From Burkholderia paludis (GTDB lineage Bacteria > Pseudomonadota > Gammaproteobacteria > Burkholderiales > Burkholderiaceae): 64,000 nt of DNA. The DNA is taken from positions 1 through 64,000 of the forward strand of contig NZ_JPGL01000057.1 in assembly GCF_000732615.1 (NCBI RefSeq), in the 5' to 3' direction. The position numbers and the translations under genes were made by a program. Each line of letters opens with the position of its first letter. The stretch's first letter is position 1. The notes under the pieces are model-generated. The model saw only the letters and a list, made by a program, of their open reading frames with translations, ran no database searches and was not told the origin of the DNA. Below are positions 46,598 to 56,310 of this stretch, piece after piece.

Positions 46598-48038
46598 GGC
46601 GGAGCATCGAAGCGTTCGTTAAGGAGGGATCGGCCGGCCGGCCGCGCGGGGGATCGCCGCGCCGGTGCGTGCGCGCGAACAGCGCGGCGACCGCGGCCAC
46701 GAGCGAAGCGATCGCGAGCGCATACAGCCCGCCCGTGATCGAACCCGTATGTTGCTTCAGATAGCCGAAGGCCGTCGGCGCGACGAAGCCGCCCAGGTTG
46801 CCGACCGAGTTGATCAGCGCGATCACGCCCGCGGCCACGCGGGTGTCGAGATAGCCTTGCGGAATCGGCCAGAACAGCGACGACGCGGCCTTGAAGCCGA
46901 GCGCGGCGAAGCAGATCGACGCGAACGACCAGACCGGATCGTGCGACGTCGACGCGAACAGCCCGCACGCGGCGAGCACGAGCGCGAACGCGAGCCAGCG
47001 CTGCGGGTGCTTCCACTTCGACGACAGCACGGCGAAGCCGTACATCGCGCCGATCGCGATCATCCACGGAATCGTGTTGTAGAGGCCGACCTGGAAATCG
47101 GTGAGGCCGCCCATCTTGCGGATGATCGTCGGCAGCCAGAACGTGGCCGCGTAGATCGTCAGCTGGATCGAGAAGTACAGGAAGCAGAACAGCCCGATTT
47201 GCGGATCGCGCAGCAGCGCGGTGGTGCGCACCGGCACGTGCGAGCGCATGTCGCGCGCCGTGCGTTCGGCATCGAGCGCGGCTTCGAGCGCCGCGCGCTC
47301 GTCGGCCGTGAGCCAGGTCGCTTCGCGGATGTGCGATTTCAGCAGCAGCCAGCTTGCGCCGCACAGCGCGACCGAGAACAGCCCCTCGATCAGGAACATC
47401 CATTGCCAGCCTTCGAGGCCGAAGCCGCGGATCGACAGCAGCGCGCCGGTGACGGGCCCGGACAGGACCGACGCGAACGCGGAGCCGCCGAGGAAGATCG
47501 CCATCGCCTTGCCGCGTTCCTGTGGCGGCAGCCATTGCGACAGGTACAGCACGACGCCGGGAAAGAAGCCGGCCTCGGCCGCGCCGAGCAGGAAGCGCAG
47601 TGCGTAGAACGACGTGTCGTTCCACACGAACGCCATCGCGGCCGCGACGATGCCCCACGTCGCCATGATCCGAGCGAGCCACACGCGGGCGCCATAGCGC
47701 TGCATCAGCAGGTTCGACGGCACCTCGAACAGCGCGTAGCCGACGAAGAACAGCCCGGCGCCGAGCCCGTATGCGGCCGCGCCGATGCCGATCGACGCCT
47801 CGAGGTGGCGATCCACGAAGCCGACGTTCACACGATCGATGTAGTTGGCGATGAACATGACCAGCACGAGCGGCAGCACGTGCCATTTCACTTTCGAGAC
47901 CGCGGATGCGAGCGGGTCGCGTCCGGGCAGGGCGGGCGAGGGCGGGTTCAACGGTGTCTCCGGTCGGGCGGCGGCGGACGAGGCGGTAGCTCGTGTCGGC
48001 GCCGGGGCACGTTCATGTAGTACGTCGTCGTATAACAT
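46584..48038 (-). CDS. MFS transporter, anion:cation symporter type
   Basis: 484 residues with 12 hydrophobic helices and the ACS-subfamily mark VMFIANYIDRVNVGF in the first helix. YALFEVPSNLLMQRYGARVW follows in helix 2-3. Relatives carry sugar acids or aromatic acids. With the coupled lactonase downstream this suggests uptake of an aldonate or lactone. ATG 48038 (MLYDDVLHE) was chosen; the frame is open 66 codons further but without family similarity. TGATATCA at 48129-48136 is a possible operator about 90 bp upstream. Confidence 0.85.
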   Translation of the reverse strand: MLYDDVLHERAPAPTRATASSAAARPETPLNPPSPALPGRDPLASAVSKVKWHVLPLVLVMFIANYIDRVNVGFVDRHLEASIGIGAAAYGLGAGLFFVGYALFEVPSNLLMQRYGARVWLARIMATWGIVAAAMAFVWNDTSFYALRFLLGAAEAGFFPGVVLYLSQWLPPQERGKAMAIFLGGSAFASVLSGPVTGALLSIRGFGLEGWQWMFLIEGLFSVALCGASWLLLKSHIREATWLTADERAALEAALDAERTARDMRSHVPVRTTALLRDPQIGLFCFLYFSIQLTIYAATFWLPTIIRKMGGLTDFQVGLYNTIPWMIAIGAMYGFAVLSSKWKHPQRWLAFALVLAACGLFASTSHDPVWSFASICFAALGFKAASSLFWPIPQGYLDTRVAAGVIALINSVGNLGGFVAPTAFGYLKQHTGSITGGLYALAIASLVAAVAALFARTHRRGDPPRGRPADPSLTNASMLRHAEH

Positions 48039-48790
48039 GGTACGCCTGAATGACAACGGAAACGTCGCGGGTTTACCAGAATGCTTCGGCGAAAATGATA
48101 AATGCTTGGTGGTTCGGTGATCGGATATTGATATCAGATGACATATGACATGAGATGGACGCATGCCAAGCCCGGGGTGCTTGATGTTCGTTGGCAGGTA
48201 CGCAGAAACGCCGGCATGACTGACGGTAGCGCGCATCGGTGCCGCTCGTGTCGCAGGGCGACCTCACGCGCGCCGCGCAATGTGTCGAGCAGGCGTCGAC
48301 GCTATTCGCGAACCGGGCCGCGGGCTATCGGTCGCACGTGAACGTGTTGTCGGCCGGTGACGGGGCGCCATGCCTGTCGGCAGGCGGCGACCCGAACATC
48401 CGTTCTGGCGACTCCTGCCGGTGGCCGGTCGACGACGAGGTGCGCGCGATCGTCGTCGACCGGCCGGCGATGCCGTATCGAAGGGCGCTCGCGGTTGCGG
48501 CAAAATACCTGGCGCGCGAACCCGATGTGAACGGCATCCTTGCGAACAGTATCTGCATGTGCCGGATGCGGGGCGTGCCGACGCGGGTGCTTTCCGGCGG
48601 CCGCGGAGTACGGGGCGCAGGACGCGCCGGCCGTCGCGCCGGTCGCGTCGACCATTGGCGTCGCGAAGCCGCCGACCGACGACGACCGACGACGATCGCG
48701 CACGGGTCGCGCCGTGCACCGCATCGGACGACGCGAACGCGGTGACGCGCACGACGGCGATTTCATGGCTTGAAGACGGAGCAACGGATC
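48039..48790. other. 750-bp region without a confident gene
   Basis: The first 150 bp are AT-richer and carry small palindromes (TGATATCA, CATATG), probably the MFS promoter. From 48239 to 48745 an open plus-strand frame (168 codons, e.g. RRALAVAAKYLAREPDVNGI) exists, but its C-terminus is Arg-rich nonsense and I see no ribosome binding site or family. It may be a decayed gene. Confidence 0.45.
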
Positions 48791-49774
48791 ATGCAGGACA
48801 AACGACAGGCGCGGCGTTTCTACGCGTTCAACGGCGACGCGGACGGCCTGTGTGCGCTACAACAACTGCGGCTCGCGGAGGGCGAGCACGGCACGCTCGT
48901 CACCGGCGTGAAGCGCGACATCAAGCTGCTCGAGCGCATCGATGCGTGCGCGGGCGACCTCGTCACGGTGCTCGACGTGTCGCACGACCAGAATCGCGCT
49001 GCGTGCGCGCGGCTGCTGCGCGACGGCGCGACGATCCGCTATTTCGACCATCACTTCGCGGGCGAACTGCCCGACGATCCGTGTTTCGACGCGCATATCG
49101 ACACGGCGGCCGACGTCTGCACGAGCGCGCTCGTGAACCGTTATCTCGGCGGCCGGCATGTGCGCTGGGCCATCGTCGCGGCTTTCGGCGACGAACTGCC
49201 GGCGCTCGGCGACGCGCTTGCGCGCGCGCATGGAATCGACGAGGTTGAGCAGCGTTGCACGCTCGCCGAACTCGGCCTCTACCTGAACTACAACGCGTAC
49301 GGCGAGTGCGTCGGCGATCTGCATTTCGATCCGGCCGCGCTGGCCGACGCGATGCTGCCGTGCGTCGATCCGCTCGATTTCGTGCGCGGGACCGACGTGT
49401 TCGCCGCGCTGCGCGACGGCTACCGCGACGACATGGCGCGCGCGTGCGCGCTCGCGCCGCTGCGCGAGGTGCCGGGGGCGACGCTGGTCCGGATGCCCGA
49501 TCATCCGTGGGCGCGGCGCGCGACGGGGATGCTCGCGAACGAGCGGATGCGCAACGCGCCGCATGCGGCGCTCGCGGTGCTGTCGCCGCGCGCGGACGGC
49601 GGACTTGTCGTCAGCGTGCGTGTGCCGGACGGCCGGCCGCTCGGCGCCGACGAATTCTGCCGCGGATTTCCGACCGGCGGCGGGCGCAAGCGCGCGGGCG
49701 GCATCAACCATCTGCCGGAAGCCGAATTCGACGCGTTTGCCGAGCGTTTCGAAGCGGCGTTCCGGCTCGATTGA
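48791..49774 (+). CDS. DHH-family phosphoesterase
   Basis: 327 residues. Motif I FYAFNGDADGLCAL, motif II VTVLDVSHDQN, motif III IRYFDHHFAGE (DHH) and C-terminal GGGRKRAGGIN (DHHA1) are all present. It is therefore a manganese-dependent phosphoesterase or exonuclease related to RecJ/NrnA or to uncharacterised DHH acetyltransferase-like proteins. ATG 48791 was chosen because GGAG lies about 10 nt upstream; a TTG at 48770 is possible. Confidence 0.83.
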   Translation: MQDKRQARRFYAFNGDADGLCALQQLRLAEGEHGTLVTGVKRDIKLLERIDACAGDLVTVLDVSHDQNRAACARLLRDGATIRYFDHHFAGELPDDPCFDAHIDTAADVCTSALVNRYLGGRHVRWAIVAAFGDELPALGDALARAHGIDEVEQRCTLAELGLYLNYNAYGECVGDLHFDPAALADAMLPCVDPLDFVRGTDVFAALRDGYRDDMARACALAPLREVPGATLVRMPDHPWARRATGMLANERMRNAPHAALAVLSPRADGGLVVSVRVPDGRPLGADEFCRGFPTGGGRKRAGGINHLPEAEFDAFAERFEAAFRLD

Positions 49775-50051
49775 CGCGACGGCGGCGCACACGCGCGCCG
49801 CGCCGTCGTCACGCGGCGAGTGCCGTCATCGGCATCGGCCGGCCCGGGCCGTGTTGCGCACACGGGATCGAGCGTAGGCCCGTGCACAGGGCGAGGAATC
49901 GCCGAAATGCAGCAAGGCGCTTTACCGTGCGGCGCGGCGCGGAATGTGCGCCGTGGCCGGCCGTCGTCGGCGCTGTCGCATCGAACGTCGACACGGTGCG
50001 GCACAGCCGCGACAATACGCATCCCGTCCCGCTTTCATCATCGAGGTGCCC

Positions 50052-51530
50052 GTGCCCGTCAAGCCGTCCGTTGCTCCCGCGATCGTCTGGTTCCGCGACG
50101 ATCTGCGCGTGATCGATCAGCCCGCGCTGACGCGCGCGGTGGCGTCGGGCCGGCCGCTCGTGTGCGTGTTCGTCGACGACACGGGCGACGGCGCGGGGCG
50201 GGCGCCCGGCGGCGCGGCGCGCTGGTGGCTGCACGGGTCGCTGGCCGGGCTCGACGCCGCGCTCGGCCGTCATGGCGGGCGCCTGCTGCTGTTGCGCGGC
50301 GACGCGCGGCAAGAAATCGAGCGCGTCGTGCACGATACGGGCGCGGCGGCCGTGTACTGGAACCGCCGCTATGCGCAGCCGCAGCGCGACGCGGATGCGG
50401 CGCTGAAGGCGTCGCTCAAGGCCGGCGGCGTGACCGTCGAAAGCAGCAACGGCAGCCTGCTGAACGAGCCGTGGGAAGTGCTGACGGGCAGCGGCGCGCC
50501 GTACCAGGTGTTCACCGCCTACTGGCGCGCGGCGCGTCGCGATCGTACGGTCGCCGCGCCGCTGCCGGAACCCGAGCGGATCGGGTTTCATCCGTGGCCG
50601 CAAGCCGTGCGCGACCGCGCGCTGGCGCTCGATGCGCTGTCGTTGCGTCCGCCCGTGCCGGACTGGGCAGGCGGCCTGCGCGACGCATGGCCCGCGCCCG
50701 ACGAAGCCGGCGCGCATGCGCGGCTCGACGCGTTCCTGACGACGTCGCTCGCCGGCTACGCGGATGCGCGCGACCGTCCCGACCTGCCCGCGACGAGCGG
50801 GCTGTCGCCGTTCCTGCGCTTCGGCAACCTGTCGCCGCGACAGGTATGGCACGCGGCCCAGGGCGCCGCGCAGGCGGGCGGGGCCGCGTGCGCGGCGGGC
50901 GCCGACAAGTTCCTGAGCGAGCTCGGCTGGCGCGAATTCAGCTACGCGTTGCTGTATCACTTCCCGGCGCTCGCGACCGACAATTTCCGCGCGCAGTTCG
51001 ATACGATGCCGTGGCGCGACGATCCCGCCGCGCTGCGGGTCTGGCAGCGCGGGCTGACCGGCTATCCGCTCGTCGACGCGGGCCTGCGCGAGCTGTGGAC
51101 GACCGGCTGGATGCACAACCGGGTGCGGATGGTCGTCGCGTCGTTCCTGATCAAGCATCTGCTGATCGACTGGCGCGCGGGCGAAGCATGGTTCTGGGAC
51201 ACGCTGGTCGATGCCGACCCCGCGAACAACGCGGCGAGCTGGCAATGGGTGGCCGGTTGCGGCGCCGATGCCGCGCCGTATTTCCGCATCTTCAATCCGG
51301 TCGCGCAGGGCCGGAAGTTCGACCCGGACGGCGCATACGTGCGGCGCTGGGTGCCTGAACTCGCGGCGCTCGACACCGCGTCGATCCACGCGCCGTGGGA
51401 AGCGGCGCCGCTGACGCTCGACGCGGCCGGCATCAGGCTCGGCGTCGACTACCCGGAACCGCTCGTCGAGCATGCGGCCGCGCGCGCCCGTGCGCTCGAC
51501 GCGCTGGCCGCGTTGCCGAAGCGTCGCTGA
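50052..51530 (+). CDS. phrB: Deoxyribodipyrimidine photolyase
   Basis: 492 residues. Light-driven FAD enzyme that splits cyclobutane pyrimidine dimers. The N-terminal antenna domain begins IVWFRDDLRVIDQPALTRAV. The FAD-binding helical domain has SGLSPFLRFGNLSPRQVW, LGWREFSYALLYHFP, TTGWMHNRVRMVVASFLIKH and RIFNPVAQGRKFDPDGAYVR. A GTG start at 50052 is preferred (GAGG a few nt upstream; VPVKPSVAP); another GTG at 50046 is possible and no ATG fits. Confidence 0.93.
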   Translation: MPVKPSVAPAIVWFRDDLRVIDQPALTRAVASGRPLVCVFVDDTGDGAGRAPGGAARWWLHGSLAGLDAALGRHGGRLLLLRGDARQEIERVVHDTGAAAVYWNRRYAQPQRDADAALKASLKAGGVTVESSNGSLLNEPWEVLTGSGAPYQVFTAYWRAARRDRTVAAPLPEPERIGFHPWPQAVRDRALALDALSLRPPVPDWAGGLRDAWPAPDEAGAHARLDAFLTTSLAGYADARDRPDLPATSGLSPFLRFGNLSPRQVWHAAQGAAQAGGAACAAGADKFLSELGWREFSYALLYHFPALATDNFRAQFDTMPWRDDPAALRVWQRGLTGYPLVDAGLRELWTTGWMHNRVRMVVASFLIKHLLIDWRAGEAWFWDTLVDADPANNAASWQWVAGCGADAAPYFRIFNPVAQGRKFDPDGAYVRRWVPELAALDTASIHAPWEAAPLTLDAAGIRLGVDYPEPLVEHAAARARALDALAALPKRR

Positions 51531-51549
51531 ACGCGAGGCGGGGCGCGCG

Positions 51550-51666
51550 TCAGTTGCAGAGCGCGACGTGTTCGAGCAGCGCGTACGCCACGCCCGAATC
51601 GAAGTAGGCCGCACCGCACCACGCGACGAACGCGAGCGTGCCGGCGGCCAGCGCCGCGCGGATCAT
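51550..51666 (-). CDS. Putative 38-residue membrane miniprotein coupled to the MFS gene
   Basis: MIRAALAAGTLAFVAWCGAA is one hydrophobic helix, followed by a short AYFDSGVAYALLEHVALCN tail. Its ATG overlaps the stop of the upstream MFS gene (ATGA), a translational-coupling arrangement. No family is recognised. An in-frame ATG two codons earlier is possible. It may be a small accessory of the transporter or simply an unused ORF. Confidence 0.45.
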   Translation of the reverse strand: MIRAALAAGTLAFVAWCGAAYFDSGVAYALLEHVALCN

Positions 51667-52892
51667 GCCCATGCCGCGTTGCCCGCCGCGGGCCGCGCGA
51701 TACGCGCGTCGTCGATCGGCAGGTGCAGCAGCGCCGCGATCACGCCGAGCGCGATCGAGCCGAGCCACAGCGGCATGTAGGAGTGCATCGCGTCATACAC
51801 GACCGCCCCGAGCCAGACGCCGAAGAAGCTGCCGAGCTGGTGCCCGAAGAACACGAAGCCGAACAGCGTGGCGATGTAGCGCACGCCGAACACCTGCGAG
51901 ATCACGCCGTTCGTCAACGGCACGGTGCCGAGCCAGGTGAATCCGATCACGGCCGCGAATACGTAGACGCTCGCGGGCGACAGCGGCGCCGCGACGAACG
52001 CGGCCATCGCGAGCGCGCGCACGAGGTATAGCCCGGACAGCACGTACTTGCGGCGCAGCAGCCCGCCGAGATGGCCGCACGCATAGGTGCCGGCCACATT
52101 GGTCAGCGCGATCAGCGCGAGCGCGACGCTCGCGTGGCGCGCCGGCAAACCGTGGTCGAGCAGGTAGGCCGGCAGGTGGGTCGCGATGAACGCGAGCTGG
52201 AAGCCGCACGCGAAGAATCCGGCGTTCAGCAGCCAGAAGCCGCGATGCGCGAACGCCTCGCGCACCGCTTCGCGGATCGACTGGTCGGGACCGGCGGCCG
52301 TCGCCGCCCGCGCGGGCCGGTCGCGCAGCAGCACGGCGAGCGGCGCGAGCAGCGCCGCGACGAGCGCCAGCGCGGTGAACGCCTGTTGCCAGCCGATGCC
52401 GCCGATCAGTTCCTGCGCGACGGGCACCATGCAGAACTGGCCAAGCCCGCCGATCGCGCCTGCGACGCCGAGTGCCCAGCCGCGCCGGTCGGGCGGAAAC
52501 AGGCGGCTCAGCGCACCGTAGATCGACGCAAACGCCGAGCCCGACAGCGCGATGCCGATCACGAGCCCGGCGCCGACCGTGAACATGCCGGTCGAGGCCG
52601 CATGCGCCATCGTGACGAGCCCGGCCGCATACAGCAGCATGCCCGTGGCGATCACGCGCAGTGAGCCGAAGCGGTCGGCGACCATCCCCGTGAACGGCTG
52701 CGCGACGCCCCAGATCAGGTTCTGCAGCGCCAGCGCGAGCCCGAACGCTTCACGCGACCAGCCGTGGTCGAGCGACACGGGCGCGAGGAACAGGCCCTGC
52801 ACGTGACGGATGCCGAGCGCGGCACCCATGATCAGGCCGCCGGCCAGCACCGGCAGCCAGCGGCGACGGACTTCCTGCTCGATCGGGGTCAT
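51663..52892 (-). CDS. MFS transporter, oxalate/formate antiporter-like
   Basis: 409 residues with 12 hydrophobic helices. N-terminal GGLIMGAALGIRHVQGLFLA and WSREAFGLALALQNLIWGVA, with the loop FTGMVADRFGSLRV, resemble the YbfB/OxlT group of monocarboxylate carriers. The substrate is unknown. A LysR regulator lies 190 bp upstream on the same strand. Its stop overlaps a mini-ORF. Confidence 0.87.
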   Translation of the reverse strand: MTPIEQEVRRRWLPVLAGGLIMGAALGIRHVQGLFLAPVSLDHGWSREAFGLALALQNLIWGVAQPFTGMVADRFGSLRVIATGMLLYAAGLVTMAHAASTGMFTVGAGLVIGIALSGSAFASIYGALSRLFPPDRRGWALGVAGAIGGLGQFCMVPVAQELIGGIGWQQAFTALALVAALLAPLAVLLRDRPARAATAAGPDQSIREAVREAFAHRGFWLLNAGFFACGFQLAFIATHLPAYLLDHGLPARHASVALALIALTNVAGTYACGHLGGLLRRKYVLSGLYLVRALAMAAFVAAPLSPASVYVFAAVIGFTWLGTVPLTNGVISQVFGVRYIATLFGFVFFGHQLGSFFGVWLGAVVYDAMHSYMPLWLGSIALGVIAALLHLPIDDARIARPAAGNAAWA

Positions 52893-53082
52893 GCGTGTCT
52901 CCGGATGAAGGCGCGCGGCGAAACGGCCGCGCTCGATCCGATTAGACGATCGGGCCCGTTGCCGCTCAAGCGATCATTCGGTCAGGTTGGCATGCGTGCA
53001 GGGAATGCGACGAGGGGCGCACGGCGTGGCCGGCGGCATCCGTCCGGCCGCGGTCGCGGCGAGGCGGGGCACCGGTGCCCGA

Positions 53083-54024
53083 TTACGCCGGCGCCCTGTC
53101 GTGCGCGCGCATCGCGGTATCGCATTCGGTCGCTTCGGCGAGGATCCAGTCGCGGACGTCGGCGACTTCGCGGCGCGGGGCCGGATCGTGCTGGAACAGC
53201 CAGTAGCCGTACGCATCCGACAGCGCCTGCGTGTGCGGCCCGAGCACCGCGAGGCGTCCGTCCGCGAGCATCGGCGCGACGAGCGCAAGCCGGCCGAGCG
53301 CGACGCCCTGACCCGCGATCGCGGCCTGGATCACCTGGTCGTACTGGTTGAAGCGCAATACGCCCTTCGGGCGCGTGTCGCCGAGCCCGGCCGCATGCAG
53401 GTGCGCGCGCCACTGCAATTGCGGTTGCGGCGGCCCGTCGAACTCGAGCAGCACGTGGTCGGCGATGGCGGCCGCGCTCGTGACCGGCCGCGCGGCGAGC
53501 GCCGGATGCGCGACCGGTACGACGATCTCGTCGAACAGGCGCAGCGCGCCGGCCGGCGCGCGCTCGCGCGGGCAATAGCGGATGCCGAGATCGATGCCTT
53601 CGGCGCGCAAATCGAGTACCTTGTCGTTCGCGGCGACGCGCAGGTCGATCTCCGGCAGGCGCGCCTGCAGCCGCCCGAGCCGCGGCAGCAGCCACAGCGC
53701 GGTGACGCCGATGCTGGCGGTGATCGTGACGGGCTGGCGCTCGCGCGCGGCGGCGAGCGAGGCGACCGTGTCCTGCAGGCCGTGCAGCGCCGCATCCGCG
53801 ACGCGGAACAGCCGCTCGCCTTCCGGCGTGAACGCGATCTTCCGGTAGCCGCGCTGCAGCAACGCGACGCCGAGATGCGCCTCGAGTGCGTGCACCTGCC
53901 GGCTGACCGCCGATTGCGTGACGCACAGGTCCTGCGCGGCCAGCGTGATGCTCATGCGGCGGCCGACGGCGACGAAACCGCGGACCAGATCGAGCGAAGG
54001 GAGACGGACGAGCGGCGTTGACAT
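53083..54024 (-). CDS. LysR-type transcriptional regulator, GcvA-like
   Basis: 313 residues. The winged-helix segment MSITLAAQDLCVTQSAVSRQ and VHALEAHLGVALLQRGYRKI are typical of the GcvA/AmpR branch, as is the binding-domain start PVTITASIGVTALWLLPRLG. The C-terminal domain has IAGQGVALGRLALVAPMLAD. It probably regulates the MFS gene downstream or a distant target; the ligand is unknown. Confidence 0.88.
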   Translation of the reverse strand: MSTPLVRLPSLDLVRGFVAVGRRMSITLAAQDLCVTQSAVSRQVHALEAHLGVALLQRGYRKIAFTPEGERLFRVADAALHGLQDTVASLAAARERQPVTITASIGVTALWLLPRLGRLQARLPEIDLRVAANDKVLDLRAEGIDLGIRYCPRERAPAGALRLFDEIVVPVAHPALAARPVTSAAAIADHVLLEFDGPPQPQLQWRAHLHAAGLGDTRPKGVLRFNQYDQVIQAAIAGQGVALGRLALVAPMLADGRLAVLGPHTQALSDAYGYWLFQHDPAPRREVADVRDWILAEATECDTAMRAHDRAPA

Positions 54025-54165
54025 GCGCGTGACTCATGCGAATGGAGCAGCAAGATTGGTTGAGAACATGGCATGCGTCAAGTTCAATGGAGGCGGGCGC
54101 GATGCGTGCGGGGGCGGGTGGCGATGTGCGGGGCCGGAGCCGAGGCTGATGCATTCGTTCGGCAC

Positions 54166-54360
54166 GACCGGGGAGCATGGGGCCCGGGGCGGCGCTTAAG
54201 CGCCAACTCTGGGTGACCGCGAAGCGTGGGATCGGGGCAAGCACTGAAGCGCCAAATCTGGTTGACCGCGCACCATGGGACTCGAGCAAGCGCTGAAGTG
54301 CCAACTCGAGTGGACCGCGAAGCATGGGACCGGAGCAAGCACTGAAGTGCCAACTCGGGT
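54166..54360. repeat. 49-bp tandem repeat, about four copies
   Basis: Full units start at 54201, 54250 and 54299, each beginning YGCCAA and ending AGCRCTGAAG. A degraded half unit precedes (from about 54166) and a 13-bp partial unit follows (54348). Inner conserved words are TGACCGCG, CATGGGA and GCAAGC. A 49-bp period cannot keep one reading frame, so it is non-coding. It fills most of the 350-bp gap and ends 15 bp before the next gene. Confidence 0.85.
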
Positions 54361-54374
54361 CGACAGGAGACAGG

Positions 54375-55415
54375 ATGACGATTTCGAGCGAACGAAACGG
54401 GGCAGCGCAGGGCAGTCGCACGGCGGACGCGTTGCCGCCCGAACCCGTGACGCTGCACGCGGCCGACGGCTACGCATTGCGCGGCCACGTGTGGCGCCAT
54501 CGCAGCGGCACTACCGCGCGACCCGTGACGGTCATCAATTGCGCGACGTCGGTGCGGTGCGACTACTACTTTCGCTTCGCGGCCTGGCTGTTCGCGCAGG
54601 GGCGCGACGTGCTCGTCTACGACTATCGCGGCACGGGGGGGTCGCGCCCGCCGCATCTCGCGAAGCTGCGCGCGAACTGGCTCGACTGGGGGCAACTCGA
54701 TTGCGAAGCCGCGCTGCAATACGCACGCGATACGTTTCCGGGCCAGCCGCTCGACGTCGTCGCGCACAGCATCGGCGGCTGCGTGCTCGGGCTCGCGGCG
54801 TCGAACGTGCACGTGCGGCATGCGGTGACCGTCGGTGCGCAGTATGCGTACTGGCGCGACTACCTGCCGGCCGAGCGGCGGCGCATGTGGTGGAAGTGGC
54901 ATGTCTTGATGCCCGTGCTCGCGGCCGTGTTCGGCTACGTTCCCGCGAAGCGGCTCGGCTGGATGGAGGACACGCCGCGTGGCATCGCGCTGTCGTGGGC
55001 GCGCTCGCAGGCGCGTTTCGAGGACGGCTATCTCGGCCGCGTGCTCGACGCCGGGGCCGTGGGCCGCTCGGCGTTGCCCGCGCGCTTCGCGGGACTGTCG
55101 GCGCCGATGCTCGCGATCGGCCTCGACGACGACGCGTTCGGCACGGTCGACGCGATCGAGCGGCTGGTCGGCTACTACACGGGTAGCCACGTCACGCATC
55201 TGCGGATCGCGCCGGCCGACATCGGCGTCGACGCGATCGGGCATTTCGCTTTTTTTCACAGCCGCTTTACCGACGCTTTGTGGCCTGTCGCGCTGTATTG
55301 GCTGCAGCACGGCGTGCTGCCCGGCGATGCGCCGGGTGTCGTGCATGCACTTCACCCGGCGTCGCGCGGACGTACGACGGGCAGTGGCGTGCCGGGCGTG
55401 GCGGCGAACGGATGA
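54375..55415 (+). CDS. Alpha/beta hydrolase
   Basis: 346 residues. An alpha/beta-hydrolase core with YDYRGTGGSRPP, nucleophile elbow VVAHSIGGCVLG (Ser in AHSIGG), LAIGLDDDAFG for the acid and AIGHFAFFHSRF for the catalytic His. It is similar in style to YheT/serine aminopeptidase-like hydrolases; the substrate is unknown. AGGAGA sits 4 nt before the chosen ATG, directly after the 49-bp repeats. Confidence 0.85.
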   Translation: MTISSERNGAAQGSRTADALPPEPVTLHAADGYALRGHVWRHRSGTTARPVTVINCATSVRCDYYFRFAAWLFAQGRDVLVYDYRGTGGSRPPHLAKLRANWLDWGQLDCEAALQYARDTFPGQPLDVVAHSIGGCVLGLAASNVHVRHAVTVGAQYAYWRDYLPAERRRMWWKWHVLMPVLAAVFGYVPAKRLGWMEDTPRGIALSWARSQARFEDGYLGRVLDAGAVGRSALPARFAGLSAPMLAIGLDDDAFGTVDAIERLVGYYTGSHVTHLRIAPADIGVDAIGHFAFFHSRFTDALWPVALYWLQHGVLPGDAPGVVHALHPASRGRTTGSGVPGVAANG

Positions 55416-55533
55416 TCCGTCGCGCGGGCGCGCCGCGCCGATTCGCTTGCCGGCACGGATCGTACCGGCTGCGGACCGCTGCGATCGATTAACATCGGAC
55501 GTTTCCTTCCACAGCCCAGGCTGCCGCGTGCCG

Positions 55534-56289
55534 ATGTCCATTCCGTCCGATTCCGCCATCCCGCCCACCGCCCCTCGCGCGTGGCGCATGCAGACGCTCG
55601 ACGTGCCGCCCGCGGCGTCCCGCGCCGGCGTGCGGATCGCGCGGGTCGACTTCGACTGGCGCGTGCCGCTTGCGTCGCCCGCCTATGCGGCGCTCAGCGA
55701 CGGCGAACGCGCACGGGCCGCGCGCTTCATTCGGCACGAGGATGCGGTGCGCAGCGCCACGACGCGCGCCGCGCTGCGCGACGTGCTCGGTGCTGCCCTC
55801 GGTGTCGCGCCGAATGCGGTTGCGATCGCGATCGACGCATCGGGGCGGCCGTCGCTGGATCGCGCACATCGTTCGTCGCTCGACTTCAACGTGTCGCACG
55901 CAGGCGATCATGCGCTGCTCGCGTGGGCGCCGGCGGGCCGCGTCGGCGTCGATATCGAGGGCTGCAACCGGGCGGCCGACTGGCATGCGCTGACGCGTGA
56001 AGTCTGCGGGGCCGCCGAAGTCGCGTATCTCGACAGTCTGCCGCTCGCGATGCGCGCGAGCGAATTCATCCGGGTGTGGACCGCGAAGGAGGCGCTGCTC
56101 AAGGCGCTCGGCACGGGCATCGTCGGCGGACTGCGCGCCTTCGCGGTCGTGCCGCCGCGCGATGCGGCGACGCCGGCGACGACGATCGTCGAGCCGGCCG
56201 AGCCCGCCGCCGGCGTCGCGGCGTTCGACGCGTCGTGGCTCGACGCGGCGCCCGGCTACGCCGCGTGCGTCGCGTGGTCGCGTGCGTAA
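55534..56289 (+). CDS. 4'-phosphopantetheinyl transferase (Sfp type)
   Basis: 251 residues. It transfers the phosphopantetheine arm of CoA to carrier proteins of polyketide, peptide or siderophore synthases. Motifs: LDFNVSHAGDHALLAW, RVGVDIEGCNR (Mg-binding Asp/Glu) and IRVWTAKEALLKALGTG. ATG 55534 follows a GTG at 55528 that could also serve. It is not beside a synthase cluster, so it acts in trans. Confidence 0.9.
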   Translation: MSIPSDSAIPPTAPRAWRMQTLDVPPAASRAGVRIARVDFDWRVPLASPAYAALSDGERARAARFIRHEDAVRSATTRAALRDVLGAALGVAPNAVAIAIDASGRPSLDRAHRSSLDFNVSHAGDHALLAWAPAGRVGVDIEGCNRAADWHALTREVCGAAEVAYLDSLPLAMRASEFIRVWTAKEALLKALGTGIVGGLRAFAVVPPRDAATPATTIVEPAEPAAGVAAFDASWLDAAPGYAACVAWSRA

Positions 56290-56310
56290 GCGGACTTCAG
56301 TACGCGGCGT

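Noticed and set aside
48239..48745. Possible 168-residue protein
   Set aside because: No ribosome binding site, an Arg-rich nonsensical C-terminus and no family. Kept only as part of an unexplained region.
54201..54347. CRISPR-like array
   Set aside because: Units are directly tandem without unique spacers and diverge along their full length, so this is a tandem repeat, not CRISPR.
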